From NCBI RefSeq assembly GCF_003696365.1, contig NZ_RFFM01000002.1:1116001-1180000 (forward strand): DNA of 64,000 nucleotides. Reading direction: 5' to 3'. The position numbers and the translations under genes are program-made. The notes under the pieces are model-generated. The model saw only the letters and a program-made list of their open reading frames with translations. It was not told the origin of the DNA and did not search any database. This stretch comes from Stutzerimonas zhaodongensis. Its GTDB lineage: Bacteria > Pseudomonadota > Gammaproteobacteria > Pseudomonadales > Pseudomonadaceae. How positions within the stretch are numbered: the stretch's first letter is position 1; the number at the start of each line of letters is the position of its first letter. Positions 38,260 to 47,456 of this stretch are shown one piece after another.

Positions 38260-38586
38260 ATGCTGCATATCTTCTGCCCTCACTGTGGCGAACTGCGCTC
38301 CGAAGAAGAATTCCACGCGGGCGGCCAGGCGCACATCCCTCGCCCACAGGACCCGAACGCCTGCACCGACGAGGAATGGGGCGACTACCTGTTCTTCCGT
38401 GACAACCCACGCGGGATTCACCACGAACTGTGGATTCACGCAGCCGGGTGCCGCCAGTACTTCAACGTCACCCGTCACACGGTGAGCTACGAAATTCTAG
38501 AAACCTACAAGATCGGCGAGCAGCCCAGCGTGACCGAGGCTTCGCTCGCTGCGAAGAAGGCTGTCGACCAAGGAGTAAGGGCATGA
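38260..38586 (+). CDS. soxD: Sarcosine oxidase delta subunit
   Basis: Small zinc-binding subunit of heterotetrameric sarcosine oxidase, 108 residues. It begins MLHIFCPHCGELRSEEEFHA, with CPHC at residues 6-9, a conserved His at 19, and a later AAGCRQYFNVTRHTVSYEI; together these provide the zinc ligands. Ribosome site GGAGG lies 11 bases before ATG 38260. Its stop overlaps the soxA start (ATGA), implying translational coupling. Confidence 0.95.
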   Translation: MLHIFCPHCGELRSEEEFHAGGQAHIPRPQDPNACTDEEWGDYLFFRDNPRGIHHELWIHAAGCRQYFNVTRHTVSYEILETYKIGEQPSVTEASLAAKKAVDQGVRA

Positions 38587-41500
38587 GCCAGGTCAATCGT
38601 CTTTCCCAGGGTGGCCGTATCGACCGCAGCCGGCCCCTGACCTTCAGCTTCAATGGTGAAACCTATCAGGGCTTCGTCGGTGACACGCTTGCCGCTGCGT
38701 TGCTGGCCAACGGTGTCGATGTGGTGGGTCGCAGCTTCAAGTACTCACGCCCGCGCGGCATCGTCGCCGCGGGTTCCGAGGAGCCGAATGCCGTGCTGCA
38801 GATCGGCGGCACCGAAGCTGCGCAAATCCCCAACGTTCGTGCCACTCAGCAAGCCCTGTACGCAGGCCTGACCGCGAAAAGCGTAAACGGCTGGCCGAGT
38901 GTCGACACTGACCTGATGGGTATTCTCGGCAAGGTCGGCGGCGGGATGATGCCGCCCGGTTTCTACTACAAGACCTTCATGTACCCGCAAAACCTCTGGC
39001 TGACCTACGAGAAGTACATTCGTAAGGCCGCAGGCCTGGGGCGCGCGCCGACGGTGAATGACCCGGACAGCTACGACCATCTGAACCAGCATTGCGACGT
39101 GCTGGTGGTCGGTTCTGGTCCTGCGGGTCTGGCCGCAGCCCTCGCTGCTGGTCGCAGTGGCGCCCGGGTGATTCTGGCCGACGAGCAGGAAGAGTTCGGA
39201 GGCAGCCTGCTCGCCACACGCGAGACGCTCGATGGCAAGCCCGCTGCCGACTGGGCCGCCAGCGCCATTGCTGAACTGGAAGCGATGGCGGAAGTGACGC
39301 TGCTGCCACGCGCCACCGTGACCGGCTACCACGATCACAACTTCCTCACCATTCACCAGCGCCTGGCCGACCACCTCGGAGAGCTAGCGCCCATGGGCGC
39401 GCTCGGGCAGCGAATCGTCCGTCAGCGCATGCATCGCGTCAGGGCCAAGCGTGTGGTGCTGGCGACCGGCGCCCACGAGCGCCCACTGGTCTATTCGAAC
39501 AACGACGTGCCCGGAAACATGCTGGCCGACGCGGTTTCCACATATGTGCGCCGCTACGGCGTGACGCCTGGTCGTCAGTTGGTTTTGTCGACCAATAACG
39601 ATTATGCCTACCGTGTGGTGCTCGACTGGCTGGACGCAGGCCATAAAGTGGTCGCGGTTGCCGATGCCCGCAGCAATCCACGCGGTGCCTGGGTCGAGGA
39701 AGCACGCCGGCGAGGCGTACGTGTTCTCGCCGGCAGTGCGGTGGTCGAAGCGCGCGGCAGCAAGCGGGTAACGGGCGCACGTATCTGTGCAATCGACATT
39801 GCCAGCCACAAGGTCACCAACGCCGGTGAGGTGGTCGATTGCGACCTGATTGCCAGCTCCGGTGGCTACAGCCCCGTGGTCCACCTCGCCTCCCACCTGG
39901 GCGGTCGTCCAACCTGGCGCGAAGACATTCTTGCCTTCGTTCCCGGTGAAGGCTTCCAGCAGCGTATCTGTGCTGGCGCCGTCAACGGGGTCTTTGCCCT
40001 GGGCGATGCGCTTGCCGACGGCTTCGAGGCTGGCGCCAAGGCTGCCGCCGATAATGGCTTCGGTGCTGTAACGGGGAGCCTGCCGACAGTCGAACAGCGT
40101 GTCGAGGAGCCGAGCGTCGGACTGTTCCAGGTCCCTCACGACAAACCCACTGAACGTGCGCCCAAGCAGTTCGTAGACCTGCAGAACGATGTCACCGCGG
40201 CGGGCATCAAACTCGCTACCCGTGAAGGCTTCGAGTCGGTCGAGCATGTAAAGCGCTACACCGCGCTGGGCTTCGGTACCGACCAGGGCAAGCTCGGTAA
40301 CATCAACGGCCTGGCCATTGCCGCTCATTCGATGGGCATCAGCATCGCCGAAATGGGCACCACGATGTTCCGCCCGAACTACACGCCGGTTACCTTCGGC
40401 GCAGTCGCCGGTCGTCACTGTGGCGAGCTATTCGAGCCCAAGCGCTACACCGCCATGCAGAAATGGCACCTGGAGAACGGCGCCGAGTTCGAGGATGTGG
40501 GCCAGTGGAAGCGCCCCTGGTACTTCCCCAAGAAGGGCGAGAACTTGCACGCCGCCGTGGCCCGCGAATGCCTGGCCGTGCGCAATCAGGTGGGTATCCT
40601 CGACGCCTCCACGCTGGGCAAGATCGATATCCAGGGCCCGGATGCGCGCGAATTCCTCAACCGCGTCTACACCAACGCCTGGACCAAACTGGACGTGGGC
40701 AAAGCCCGTTACGGCTTGATGTGCAAAGAAGACGGCATGGTCTTCGATGACGGCGTGACCGCCTGCCTGGCCGACAATCACTTCCTGATGACCACCACCA
40801 CCGGCGGTGCCGCACGGGTGATGGAGTGGCTGGAGATCTACCACCAGACCGAATGGCCGGAGCTGAAGGTGTACTTCACTTCGGTCACTGACCACTGGGC
40901 GACCATGACCCTGTCCGGCCCCAACAGCCGCAAGTTGCTGGCCGAGGTCACGGACATCGACCTGGAAAAAGAAGCCTTCCCGTTCATGAGCTGGAAAGAA
41001 GGCAAGGTCGGCGGCGTGCCCGCACGGGTGTTCCGCATCTCCTTCACCGGGGAGCTGAGCTACGAGGTCAACGTGCAGGCCGACTACGCGCTCGGTGTCT
41101 GGGAGCAGATCATCGAAGCGGGCAAGAAGCACGGGCTGACCCCCTATGGGACCGAGACCATGCACGTGCTGCGTGCCGAGAAGGGTTTCATCATCGTTGG
41201 CCAGGACACCGACGGTTCCGTGACCCCGGACGACCTGAACATGGGCTGGTGCGTCGGTCGCTCAAAGCCCTTCTCCTGGATCGGCTGGCGCGGCATGAAC
41301 CGCGAGGACTGCCTGAAGGAAGACCGCAAACAGCTGGTCGGTCTCAAACCGCTGGATCCGAAGAAGGTCTTGCCAGAAGGCGCGCAGCTGGTGTTCGACC
41401 CCACGCAGCCAATTCCGATGACCATGGTTGGCCACGTGACCTCCAGCTACATGAGCGCAGCCATGGGCTATTCCTTCGCCATGGCCCTGGTCAAGGGCGG

Positions 41501-41615
41501 CCTCAAGCGCATCGGCGAGCGTGTCTTCGCGCCGCTGGTCGATGGCAGCGTGATAGAAGCCGAAATCGTCAGCTCGGTGTTCTACGACCCTAAAGGCGAA
41601 CGGCAGAACGTGTGA
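38583..41615 (+). CDS. soxA: Sarcosine oxidase alpha subunit
   Basis: Largest subunit of sarcosine oxidase, binding NAD and forming the channel through which the one-carbon unit passes to tetrahydrofolate. ATG 38583 overlaps the soxD stop and gives 1010 residues, starting MSQVNRLSQGGRIDRSRPLT. A Fer2-like N-terminal domain (about 15-95) is followed by a dinucleotide fold with VVGSGPAGLAAALAAG near residue 174. The last 400 residues are a GcvT-like aminomethyltransferase domain (VGILDASTLGKIDIQGPDAR near 674). Full length and undamaged. Confidence 0.96.
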   Translation: MSQVNRLSQGGRIDRSRPLTFSFNGETYQGFVGDTLAAALLANGVDVVGRSFKYSRPRGIVAAGSEEPNAVLQIGGTEAAQIPNVRATQQALYAGLTAKSVNGWPSVDTDLMGILGKVGGGMMPPGFYYKTFMYPQNLWLTYEKYIRKAAGLGRAPTVNDPDSYDHLNQHCDVLVVGSGPAGLAAALAAGRSGARVILADEQEEFGGSLLATRETLDGKPAADWAASAIAELEAMAEVTLLPRATVTGYHDHNFLTIHQRLADHLGELAPMGALGQRIVRQRMHRVRAKRVVLATGAHERPLVYSNNDVPGNMLADAVSTYVRRYGVTPGRQLVLSTNNDYAYRVVLDWLDAGHKVVAVADARSNPRGAWVEEARRRGVRVLAGSAVVEARGSKRVTGARICAIDIASHKVTNAGEVVDCDLIASSGGYSPVVHLASHLGGRPTWREDILAFVPGEGFQQRICAGAVNGVFALGDALADGFEAGAKAAADNGFGAVTGSLPTVEQRVEEPSVGLFQVPHDKPTERAPKQFVDLQNDVTAAGIKLATREGFESVEHVKRYTALGFGTDQGKLGNINGLAIAAHSMGISIAEMGTTMFRPNYTPVTFGAVAGRHCGELFEPKRYTAMQKWHLENGAEFEDVGQWKRPWYFPKKGENLHAAVARECLAVRNQVGILDASTLGKIDIQGPDAREFLNRVYTNAWTKLDVGKARYGLMCKEDGMVFDDGVTACLADNHFLMTTTTGGAARVMEWLEIYHQTEWPELKVYFTSVTDHWATMTLSGPNSRKLLAEVTDIDLEKEAFPFMSWKEGKVGGVPARVFRISFTGELSYEVNVQADYALGVWEQIIEAGKKHGLTPYGTETMHVLRAEKGFIIVGQDTDGSVTPDDLNMGWCVGRSKPFSWIGWRGMNREDCLKEDRKQLVGLKPLDPKKVLPEGAQLVFDPTQPIPMTMVGHVTSSYMSAAMGYSFAMALVKGGLKRIGERVFAPLVDGSVIEAEIVSSVFYDPKGERQNV

Positions 41616-41696
41616 GGTGAGCGTGAGGCTGGCGCGCCAGCCTCACCTCGGTACACCAGAATTCAACGGCGCAAAGTGGCGCCAGGCAGGTAACCC

Positions 41697-42326
41697 ATGA
41701 CCGCAGTGAACGTTTACAGACAACGGCCGGACACCCTCGAGGCGCAATCGCCGCTGCACCACGCAGGCCTCGCCGAGCTGGTCGGCAAGGGTCGCGCCGG
41801 AGCCGGCATACGCCTGCGTGAAAAAAAGCTGCGCGGTCACCTGACCCTGCGCGGCGATGCACACGACCAGTCTTTTGCCAGCGGCGTACAGGCTGCGCTC
41901 GGCCTGCCGTTGCCGGTCGCTCTGACACTGGTGGCAGACGGCGAGACGTCCCTGCAGTGGATGGGCCCGGACGAATGGCTGCTGATCGTGCCGCAGGGCG
42001 AAGAGTTCGCCGCTGAACAGAGACTGCGCGAGGCCTTGGCCGGACAGCACATCCAGGTGGTCAACGTCAGCGGCGGGCAGACCCTGGTCGAGCTTTCCGG
42101 GGAAAAGGTCCGCGAGCTGCTGATGAAGTCCACGCCCTACGATGTCCACCCGAGCAACTTTCCGGTGGGCAAGGCGGTGGGCACCCACTTCGCCAAGAGT
42201 CAGCTGGTCATCCGCCACACGGCCGAGGACGTGTGGGAGCTGGTGGTGCGGCGCAGCTTCGCCGATTACATCTGGCTCTGGCTGCAGGACGCCAGCGCCG
42301 AGTATGGGCTGGCGATCGAGGCGTGA
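41697..42326 (+). CDS. soxG: Sarcosine oxidase gamma subunit
   Basis: Fourth subunit of the enzyme, 209 residues, GcvT-like fold. It begins MTAVNVYRQRPDTLEAQSPL and includes LQWMGPDEWLLIVP (about 84-97), NVSGGQTLVELSGEKVRELL (about 122-141) and a C-terminal RRSFADYIWLWLQDA. It lies 81 bases after soxA. The order B-D-A-G is the usual one. Confidence 0.94.
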   Translation: MTAVNVYRQRPDTLEAQSPLHHAGLAELVGKGRAGAGIRLREKKLRGHLTLRGDAHDQSFASGVQAALGLPLPVALTLVADGETSLQWMGPDEWLLIVPQGEEFAAEQRLREALAGQHIQVVNVSGGQTLVELSGEKVRELLMKSTPYDVHPSNFPVGKAVGTHFAKSQLVIRHTAEDVWELVVRRSFADYIWLWLQDASAEYGLAIEA

Positions 42327-42447
42327 GATTCACTTTAAGCCTGCTCCGGGGCGCACCGTTTGTAGGCTCGACAGCGCAAGCGTCGCCTCCCTGCCGGAAC
42401 GCAGCGCATAGCGCCAACCTGAGTTTGTGCAGCATTCGGAGAACACC

Positions 42448-43305
42448 ATGAGCCGCACGCCCGATACCTGGATTCTCACCGCACACAGCCCGAGCCTGCT
42501 CGGCACGGTGGACGTGGTGACCCGCTACCTGTTCGAACAGGGCTGCTACGTCACCGAGCACCACAGCTTCGATGATCGGCTGGTCAGCCGCTTCTTCATC
42601 CGCGTCGAGTTCCGTGCGCCAGACGGTTTCGACGAGGCGCAGTTCCGCACGGGTCTGATCGACCGCGTCACGCCGTTCGAGATGCATACCGAACTGACAC
42701 CACCGGGCTACAGGGCCAAGGTGGTTATCATGGTGTCCAAGTCAGATCATTGCCTGAACGACCTGCTCTATCGCCAGCGCATCGGCCAACTGCCGATGGA
42801 TATCGCTGCGGTGGTCTCCAACCACCCGGATCTGGAACCCCTGGCACGCTGGCACGGTATCCCCTATCACCACTTCCCGCTCGATCCGCGCGACAAGCCG
42901 GCCCAGGAACGTCAGGTGTTGCAGGTGATAGAGGACAGCGGTGCGGAGCTGGTGGTGCTCGCACGCTACATGCAAGTGCTCTCGCCCGAGCTCTGCCGCA
43001 CGCTCGATGGGCGTGCCATCAACATCCACCATTCCTTGTTGCCCGGTTTCAAAGGCGCCAAGCCCTACCATCAGGCGTACCAGAAAGGCGTCAAGCTGGT
43101 GGGCGCGACCGCGCACTTCATCAATAACGACCTCGACGAAGGGCCGATCATCGCTCAGGGCGTCGAGCCCGTGGACCACACTCACTATCCCGAGGACCTG
43201 ATCGCCAAAGGCCGCGACATCGAATGCCTGACACTGGCCAAGGCCGTCGGCTATTTCCTCGAGCGCCGCGTGTTCCTGCACGCCAGTCGCACGGTCGTGC
43301 TTTGA
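42448..43305 (+). CDS. purU: Formyltetrahydrofolate deformylase
   Basis: Hydrolyses 10-formyl-tetrahydrofolate to formate and tetrahydrofolate, releasing folate after one-carbon transfer. ATG 42448 (MSRTPDTWILTAHSPSLLGT, 285 residues) follows GGAG. An N-terminal ACT domain (about 8-85) is followed by the formyltransferase-like catalytic domain, with NIHHSLLPGFKGAKPYHQAY (about 192-211) and the catalytic Asp in NDLDEGPII near 228. Placed in the sox operon, it balances the folate pool during sarcosine use. Confidence 0.95.
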   Translation: MSRTPDTWILTAHSPSLLGTVDVVTRYLFEQGCYVTEHHSFDDRLVSRFFIRVEFRAPDGFDEAQFRTGLIDRVTPFEMHTELTPPGYRAKVVIMVSKSDHCLNDLLYRQRIGQLPMDIAAVVSNHPDLEPLARWHGIPYHHFPLDPRDKPAQERQVLQVIEDSGAELVVLARYMQVLSPELCRTLDGRAINIHHSLLPGFKGAKPYHQAYQKGVKLVGATAHFINNDLDEGPIIAQGVEPVDHTHYPEDLIAKGRDIECLTLAKAVGYFLERRVFLHASRTVVL

Positions 43306-43445
43306 GACGCCAACACCACCAGGCGGCCAGCAGGTCCGCATCCAAGCAACTGCCGGCTGACGCAGACGGCAACTGACAGCTCCACTACAAGCCCGCGCGG
43401 CCTCCCGTCGCGCCTTGTATTCACAAAAACAAAGGAGAAAGGCAG

Positions 43446-44645
43446 ATGGCTGACAATCGTGGCGTCGTTTATCTCGGCGCAGGCAAGGTCGAAGTACAAC
43501 GCATCGACTATCCGAAAATGCAGGACCCACGCGGGCGCAAGATCGAGCACGGTGTAATTCTGCGCGTCGTTTCCACCAACATCTGCGGCTCGGACCAGCA
43601 CATGGTCCGCGGGCGCACCACTGCTCAGACCGGCCTGGTGCTGGGCCACGAGATCACGGGTGAAGTGATCGAGAAAGGCAGCGACGTCGAGAACCTGCAG
43701 CTTGGCGATCTGGTTTCCGTGCCCTTCAACGTCGCCTGCGGCCGTTGCCGCTCCTGCAAGGAGCAACACACCGGCGTCTGCCTGACCGTCAACCCGGCAC
43801 GCGCCGGCGGTGCCTATGGCTATGTCGACATGGGTGACTGGACCGGTGGCCAGGCCGAGTACGTGCTGGTTCCCTACGCCGACTTCAACCTGCTCAAGCT
43901 GCCCGACCGCGACAAGGCGATGGAGAAGATCCGTGACCTGACCTGCCTGTCCGACATCCTGCCCACCGGCTACCACGGCGCGGTCACCGCGGGCGTAGGC
44001 CCGGGTAGCTCGGTGTACATTGCTGGTGCCGGTCCGGTCGGTCTCGCTGCGGCGGCATCCGCGCGGCTGCTAGGCGCAGCGGTGGTCATCGTTGGCGACG
44101 TCAATCCAGTGCGTCTGGCCCACGCCAAGGCCCAGGGCTTCGAAATCGCCGACCTGTCCCAGGACACGCCACTGCACGAGCAGATCGCGGCTCTTCTGGG
44201 CGAGCCGGAAGTGGACTGCGCGGTTGATGCGGTTGGCTTCGAGGCACGCGGACATGGCCATGCGGGCGCGCAGAGCGAAGCGCCCGCAACAGTACTCAAC
44301 TCGCTGATGGGCGTGGTGCGGGTCGCCGGCAAGATCGGTATTCCGGGTCTCTACGTGACCGAAGATCCGGGAGCAGTGGATGCAGCAGCGAAGATGGGTA
44401 GCCTGAGCATTCGCTTCGGTCTGGGCTGGGCCAAATCCCACAGCTTCCACACCGGCCAGACCCCGGTGATGAAGTACAACCGCGCCCTGATGCAGGCCAT
44501 CATGTGGGACCGCATCAACATCGCCGAAGTGGTGGGTGTGCAGGTGATCAGCCTGGATGACGCGCCCAAAGGCTACGGCGAGTTCGATGCCGGCGTACCG
44601 AAGAAATTCGTCATCGACCCACACCGGATGTTCAGCGCCGCCTGA
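43446..44645 (+). CDS. fdhA: Glutathione-independent formaldehyde dehydrogenase
   Basis: Zinc- and NAD-dependent enzyme oxidising the formaldehyde released by the three demethylation steps to formate. The 399 residues begin MADNRGVVYLGAGKVEVQRI, preceded by AAAGGAG. NICGSDQH (about 45-52) and GHEITGEVIE (about 67-76) form the catalytic zinc site; CGRCRSCKEQHTGVC (about 98-112) is the structural zinc loop; AGAGPVGLAAAASARLLG (about 194-211) is the NAD site. Last gene of the operon, followed by a terminator. Confidence 0.96.
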   Translation: MADNRGVVYLGAGKVEVQRIDYPKMQDPRGRKIEHGVILRVVSTNICGSDQHMVRGRTTAQTGLVLGHEITGEVIEKGSDVENLQLGDLVSVPFNVACGRCRSCKEQHTGVCLTVNPARAGGAYGYVDMGDWTGGQAEYVLVPYADFNLLKLPDRDKAMEKIRDLTCLSDILPTGYHGAVTAGVGPGSSVYIAGAGPVGLAAAASARLLGAAVVIVGDVNPVRLAHAKAQGFEIADLSQDTPLHEQIAALLGEPEVDCAVDAVGFEARGHGHAGAQSEAPATVLNSLMGVVRVAGKIGIPGLYVTEDPGAVDAAAKMGSLSIRFGLGWAKSHSFHTGQTPVMKYNRALMQAIMWDRINIAEVVGVQVISLDDAPKGYGEFDAGVPKKFVIDPHRMFSAA

Positions 44646-44696
44646 GCCAAAGCGCGGCCTGCGCCCGTCGCGCACAGGCATGGTGTCACCCTTTTT

Positions 44697-44723
44697 GGGG
44701 AGTCTTCTGGCTCCCCCTTTTTT
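44697..44723 (+). terminator. Terminator of the glyA1-sox-purU-fdhA operon
   Basis: GGGGAG (44697-44702) and CTCCCC (44711-44716) with an eight-base loop, followed by seven T residues. The opposite strand also has A/T flanks, so it may serve the convergent thioesterase gene too. Confidence 0.85.
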
Positions 44724-44733
44724 GGGCGCTTGT

Positions 44734-45237
44734 TTATGCGCGCCCACTTGGTGGGCCGCCATGTCCGGCCTCGCCAGGAAGCCCAATCACCCGCCCGATG
44801 TGAATGGGCCTGGGCAAACCACGCTGCGTCTCGTGCAACGCCCGAACGGACGCCAGTACCTCCTCGTCAAAGGCCGACGAGCGCCCGACGCTACGGTCGA
44901 TGTTCATCAGCATCTGCTCGCTGGCCGCCAGCAACTGCTCCTCACCGGGGCGATATAGAGCGAGATGGACGTGCAGACGCTTGTGGTCATATGCCAGCAG
45001 GTGAGTACGCACCTCGACCTCGTCACCAAGCTTTACCTCGTTCAGGTAGTTGAGATGACACTCGAGGGTATAGAGGGTATGCCCCGTTCGAGCTCGACCC
45101 GCCTCATCCAGGCCGATTCGATCCATGAGCGCATCCGTGGCATAGCTGAAGATCAGCAGGTAGAAGGCATCGCGCAGGTGCCCGTTGTAGTCCACCCATT
45201 CGGCGGGTATGGCGGTGCGGTAGCTGGTCAGGAGCAT
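44734..45237 (-). CDS. Hotdog-fold (4HBT) thioesterase
   Basis: A 167-residue single hotdog-domain protein beginning MLLTSYRTAIPAEWVDYNGH. The catalytic pattern of 4HBT thioesterases is visible as Asp 16 in WVDYNGHLRDAFYL, with Asn, Gly and His next to it, then a LYTLECHLNYLNEVKLGDEV strand. It lies between the sox and dgc operons and is transcribed away from the latter. Pseudomonas carnitine degradation uses a thioesterase of this class releasing betaine from betainyl-CoA; a similar role here is inference. No signal peptide. Confidence 0.8.
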   Translation of the reverse strand: MLLTSYRTAIPAEWVDYNGHLRDAFYLLIFSYATDALMDRIGLDEAGRARTGHTLYTLECHLNYLNEVKLGDEVEVRTHLLAYDHKRLHVHLALYRPGEEQLLAASEQMLMNIDRSVGRSSAFDEEVLASVRALHETQRGLPRPIHIGRVIGLPGEAGHGGPPSGRA

Positions 45238-45788
45238 GGTGATGGTCGTCCTCGGAACTGGCAGTCGAGTGCGCTGAGCCCATGTCGCAGGCTCGACGAC
45301 GCAACGGCTAATCTAGCAGTGAATGGTTTGCACCCCCACCGCTGTGGCGCGGCAATAGCGCATCGCTTGCGACGGCTTCATTCAGTAAAGCCGAAGCCGT
45401 GGCGTGCCTTGGTTTCCTTTATAGCCGCCAGCACGGCCAGCAGGCGGTCGTCGCGATAGCGTTCCAGTTCAGCAATGCTGCGCTGCCCCTGCTCTTGGCC
45501 GGCGCCTTCAACCCCACTGTCAATCAGCGCGTAGGCCAGCGGTGGTGCTTTCAGGCAAGCGCAGGGCATCTGCAAGGCCGGCCTGAACTGGGTCATGAAG
45601 TGGCATATGCCTTAGGCCACAAGCCCAGCATCCCTTGATGCGCGGTCGATGATCCATCTCGTGGAACCACGCCTGCCGTTTTAAGCAATACCCCAGTCGT
45701 TTTTGCATCGGGACGACATGCCCCCCAGGGATAAGCTGCCGCAAAGCGTCGACAAAGGTTTCGATGCGCCGCACTGGGGAGTTACCTG
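45238..45788. promoter_or_regulatory. Divergent region between thioesterase and dgc operon (551 bases)
   Basis: No secure gene. It contains a weak minus-strand frame at 45378-45596 and must hold promoters for the thioesterase and for the dipeptidase-dgc operon. The last 100 bases before 45789 contain GGGACGACATGCCCCCCAGG, with no recognised operator. Confidence 0.35.
45378..45596 (-). CDS. Possible small hypothetical protein
   Basis: A 72-codon frame whose second half (SIAELERYRDDRLLAVLAAI) looks like a real charged helix. The first half is Pro/Cys-rich and there is no ribosome site before ATG 45596. It may be a remnant of a longer gene or chance. No family recognised. Confidence 0.25.
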   Translation of the reverse strand: MTQFRPALQMPCACLKAPPLAYALIDSGVEGAGQEQGQRSIAELERYRDDRLLAVLAAIKETKARHGFGFTE

Positions 45789-46766
45789 ATGAACCCAACC
45801 GAACTGCACGCTGACAGCATCGTCATTGACGGACTGGTCATCGCTAAATGGAACCGCGAACTGTTCGAAGACATGCGCAAGGGTGGTTTGACGGCCGCCA
45901 ACTGCACCGTCTCGGTATGGGAAGGTTTCCAGGCAACGGTCAATAACATCGCCGCCAGCCAGAAGCTGATTCGCGAGTGCAGCGATCTGGTCATGCAAGT
46001 GCGTTCCACGGCCGACATCCGTAAAGCAAAGGAGCTGGGCAAGACCGGCATCCTGTTCGGCTTCCAGAACGCTCATGCATTCGAGGACCAGATCGGCTAC
46101 GTCGAGGTCTTCAAGCAGCTCGGCGTCGGCATCGTACAGATGTGCTACAACACCCAGAATCTGGTCGGCACGGGCTGCTACGAACGCGACGGCGGGCTGT
46201 CTGGCTTTGGCCATGAGATCGTCGCGGAGATGAACCGCGTCGGCGTCATGTGCGATCTCTCCCACGTGGGCAGCAAAACCAGCGAAGAGGTCATCCTGGC
46301 CTCCAACAAGCCGGTTTGCTACTCCCACTGCCTGCCTTCCGGCCTGAAGGAACACCCCCGCAACAAGTCCGACGAAGAGCTGAAATTCATCGCCGACCAC
46401 GGCGGCTTCGTCGGCGTGACCATGTTCGCGCCGTTCCTCGCCAAGGGCATCGACTCGACCATCGACGATTACGCCGAAGCCATCGAGTACGTGATGAACC
46501 TCGTCGGCGAAGACGCCATCGGCATCGGCACCGACTTCACCCAGGGCCATGGCCAGGACTTCTTCGAGTGGCTGACCCACGACAAGGGTTACGCGCGCCG
46601 GCTGACCAGCTTCGGGAAGATCGTCAACCCGCTGGGCATCCGCACTGTTGGCGAATTCCCCAACCTCACCGAAACCCTTCTCAAGCGCGGCATGCCCGAA
46701 CGCACGGTGCGCAAGGTGATGGGCGAAAACTGGATGCGCGTACTGGCGGACGTCTGGGGCGAATAA
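45789..46766 (+). CDS. Membrane-dipeptidase (M19) family protein of the dgc operon, degenerate metal site
   Basis: A 325-residue protein with the M19 TIM-barrel fold, in the place of PA5396. It begins MNPTELHADSIVIDGLVIAK. M19 enzymes normally have an HxD pair directly after the first strand (DGHND); here the position reads DGLVIAKW. The usual bridging Glu position reads GFQNAHAFED. Later ligands appear kept: CDLSHVG (about 153-159) and CYSHCLPSG (about 177-185). It therefore may not be a dipeptidase. No signal peptide is present. It leads the operon with the DUF5943-like gene, dgcA and dgcB, separated from the next gene by a REP-like repeat. Confidence 0.88.
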   Translation: MNPTELHADSIVIDGLVIAKWNRELFEDMRKGGLTAANCTVSVWEGFQATVNNIAASQKLIRECSDLVMQVRSTADIRKAKELGKTGILFGFQNAHAFEDQIGYVEVFKQLGVGIVQMCYNTQNLVGTGCYERDGGLSGFGHEIVAEMNRVGVMCDLSHVGSKTSEEVILASNKPVCYSHCLPSGLKEHPRNKSDEELKFIADHGGFVGVTMFAPFLAKGIDSTIDDYAEAIEYVMNLVGEDAIGIGTDFTQGHGQDFFEWLTHDKGYARRLTSFGKIVNPLGIRTVGEFPNLTETLLKRGMPERTVRKVMGENWMRVLADVWGE

Positions 46767-46775
46767 GGCTTGTCT

Positions 46776-46798
46776 CCCCTCTCTCACGGCGAGAGGGG
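46776..46798. repeat. REP-like palindrome
   Basis: CCCCTCTC (46776-46783) and GAGAGGGG (46791-46798) with a seven-base loop. It shares its core with the larger element at 49538, typical of dispersed intergenic Pseudomonas repeats. Confidence 0.65.
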
Positions 46799-46829
46799 CC
46801 AAATCAACGAATTCTGGAGTACCTGAAAC

Positions 46830-47360
46830 ATGTCCACCCACGCCCCTGAAATGCCCATCCAGGTCGACGACGAAACCGGCGTCTGGACCACTGACGCCCT
46901 GCCGATGCTCTATGTGCCGCGGCATTTCTTCGTCAACAATCACATGGGCATCGAGGAAGTTCTCGGCGCCGAGGCTTACGCCGAGATTCTCTACAAGGCT
47001 GGCTACAAGTCGGCCTGGCACTGGTGCGAGAAGGAAGCCGAGTGCCACGGTCTGGTCGGCGTTGAAGTCTTCGAACACTACATGAAGCGCCTGTCACAGC
47101 GAGGCTGGGGGCTGTTCAAGATCCAGTCGATCGACCTGGACGCGGGCACCTGCGAAGTGCGCCTGGACCATTCGGCCTTTGTCTACGTGTACGGCAAATG
47201 CGGCCGCCCGGTGGATTACATGTTCACCGGCTGGTTCGCCGGTGCCATGGACCAGATTCTCCAAGCCAAGGGCAGCAGCATCCGCACCGTCGCCGAACAG
47301 GTCTACGGCGCGTCGCAGGACGGCCATGACCACGGCTTGTTCCGCGTCAAACCACTCTAA
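46830..47360 (+). CDS. DUF5943/4-vinyl-reductase-like protein of the dgc operon
   Basis: A 176-residue soluble protein beginning MSTHAPEMPIQVDDETGVWT, equivalent in position to PA5397. The body resembles V4R-like small-molecule-binding domains: LGAEAYAEILYKAGYKSAWH (about 47-66) and a C-terminal MFTGWFAGAMDQIL (about 131-144). Cys 68, Cys 75 and Cys 127 are spaced, not a cluster. A role in dimethylglycine demethylation is implied only by the operon. No catalytic site recognised. Confidence 0.85.
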   Translation: MSTHAPEMPIQVDDETGVWTTDALPMLYVPRHFFVNNHMGIEEVLGAEAYAEILYKAGYKSAWHWCEKEAECHGLVGVEVFEHYMKRLSQRGWGLFKIQSIDLDAGTCEVRLDHSAFVYVYGKCGRPVDYMFTGWFAGAMDQILQAKGSSIRTVAEQVYGASQDGHDHGLFRVKPL

Positions 47361-47456
47361 AAAAGGTATGCGTGAGGAGCTTCAGCCGCAGCATCATCGC
47401 CGCTGAAGCATCCCCGCAGAGAAACCGCTAGGCCGCTTTTCCGTGAGGGTGCCGCA

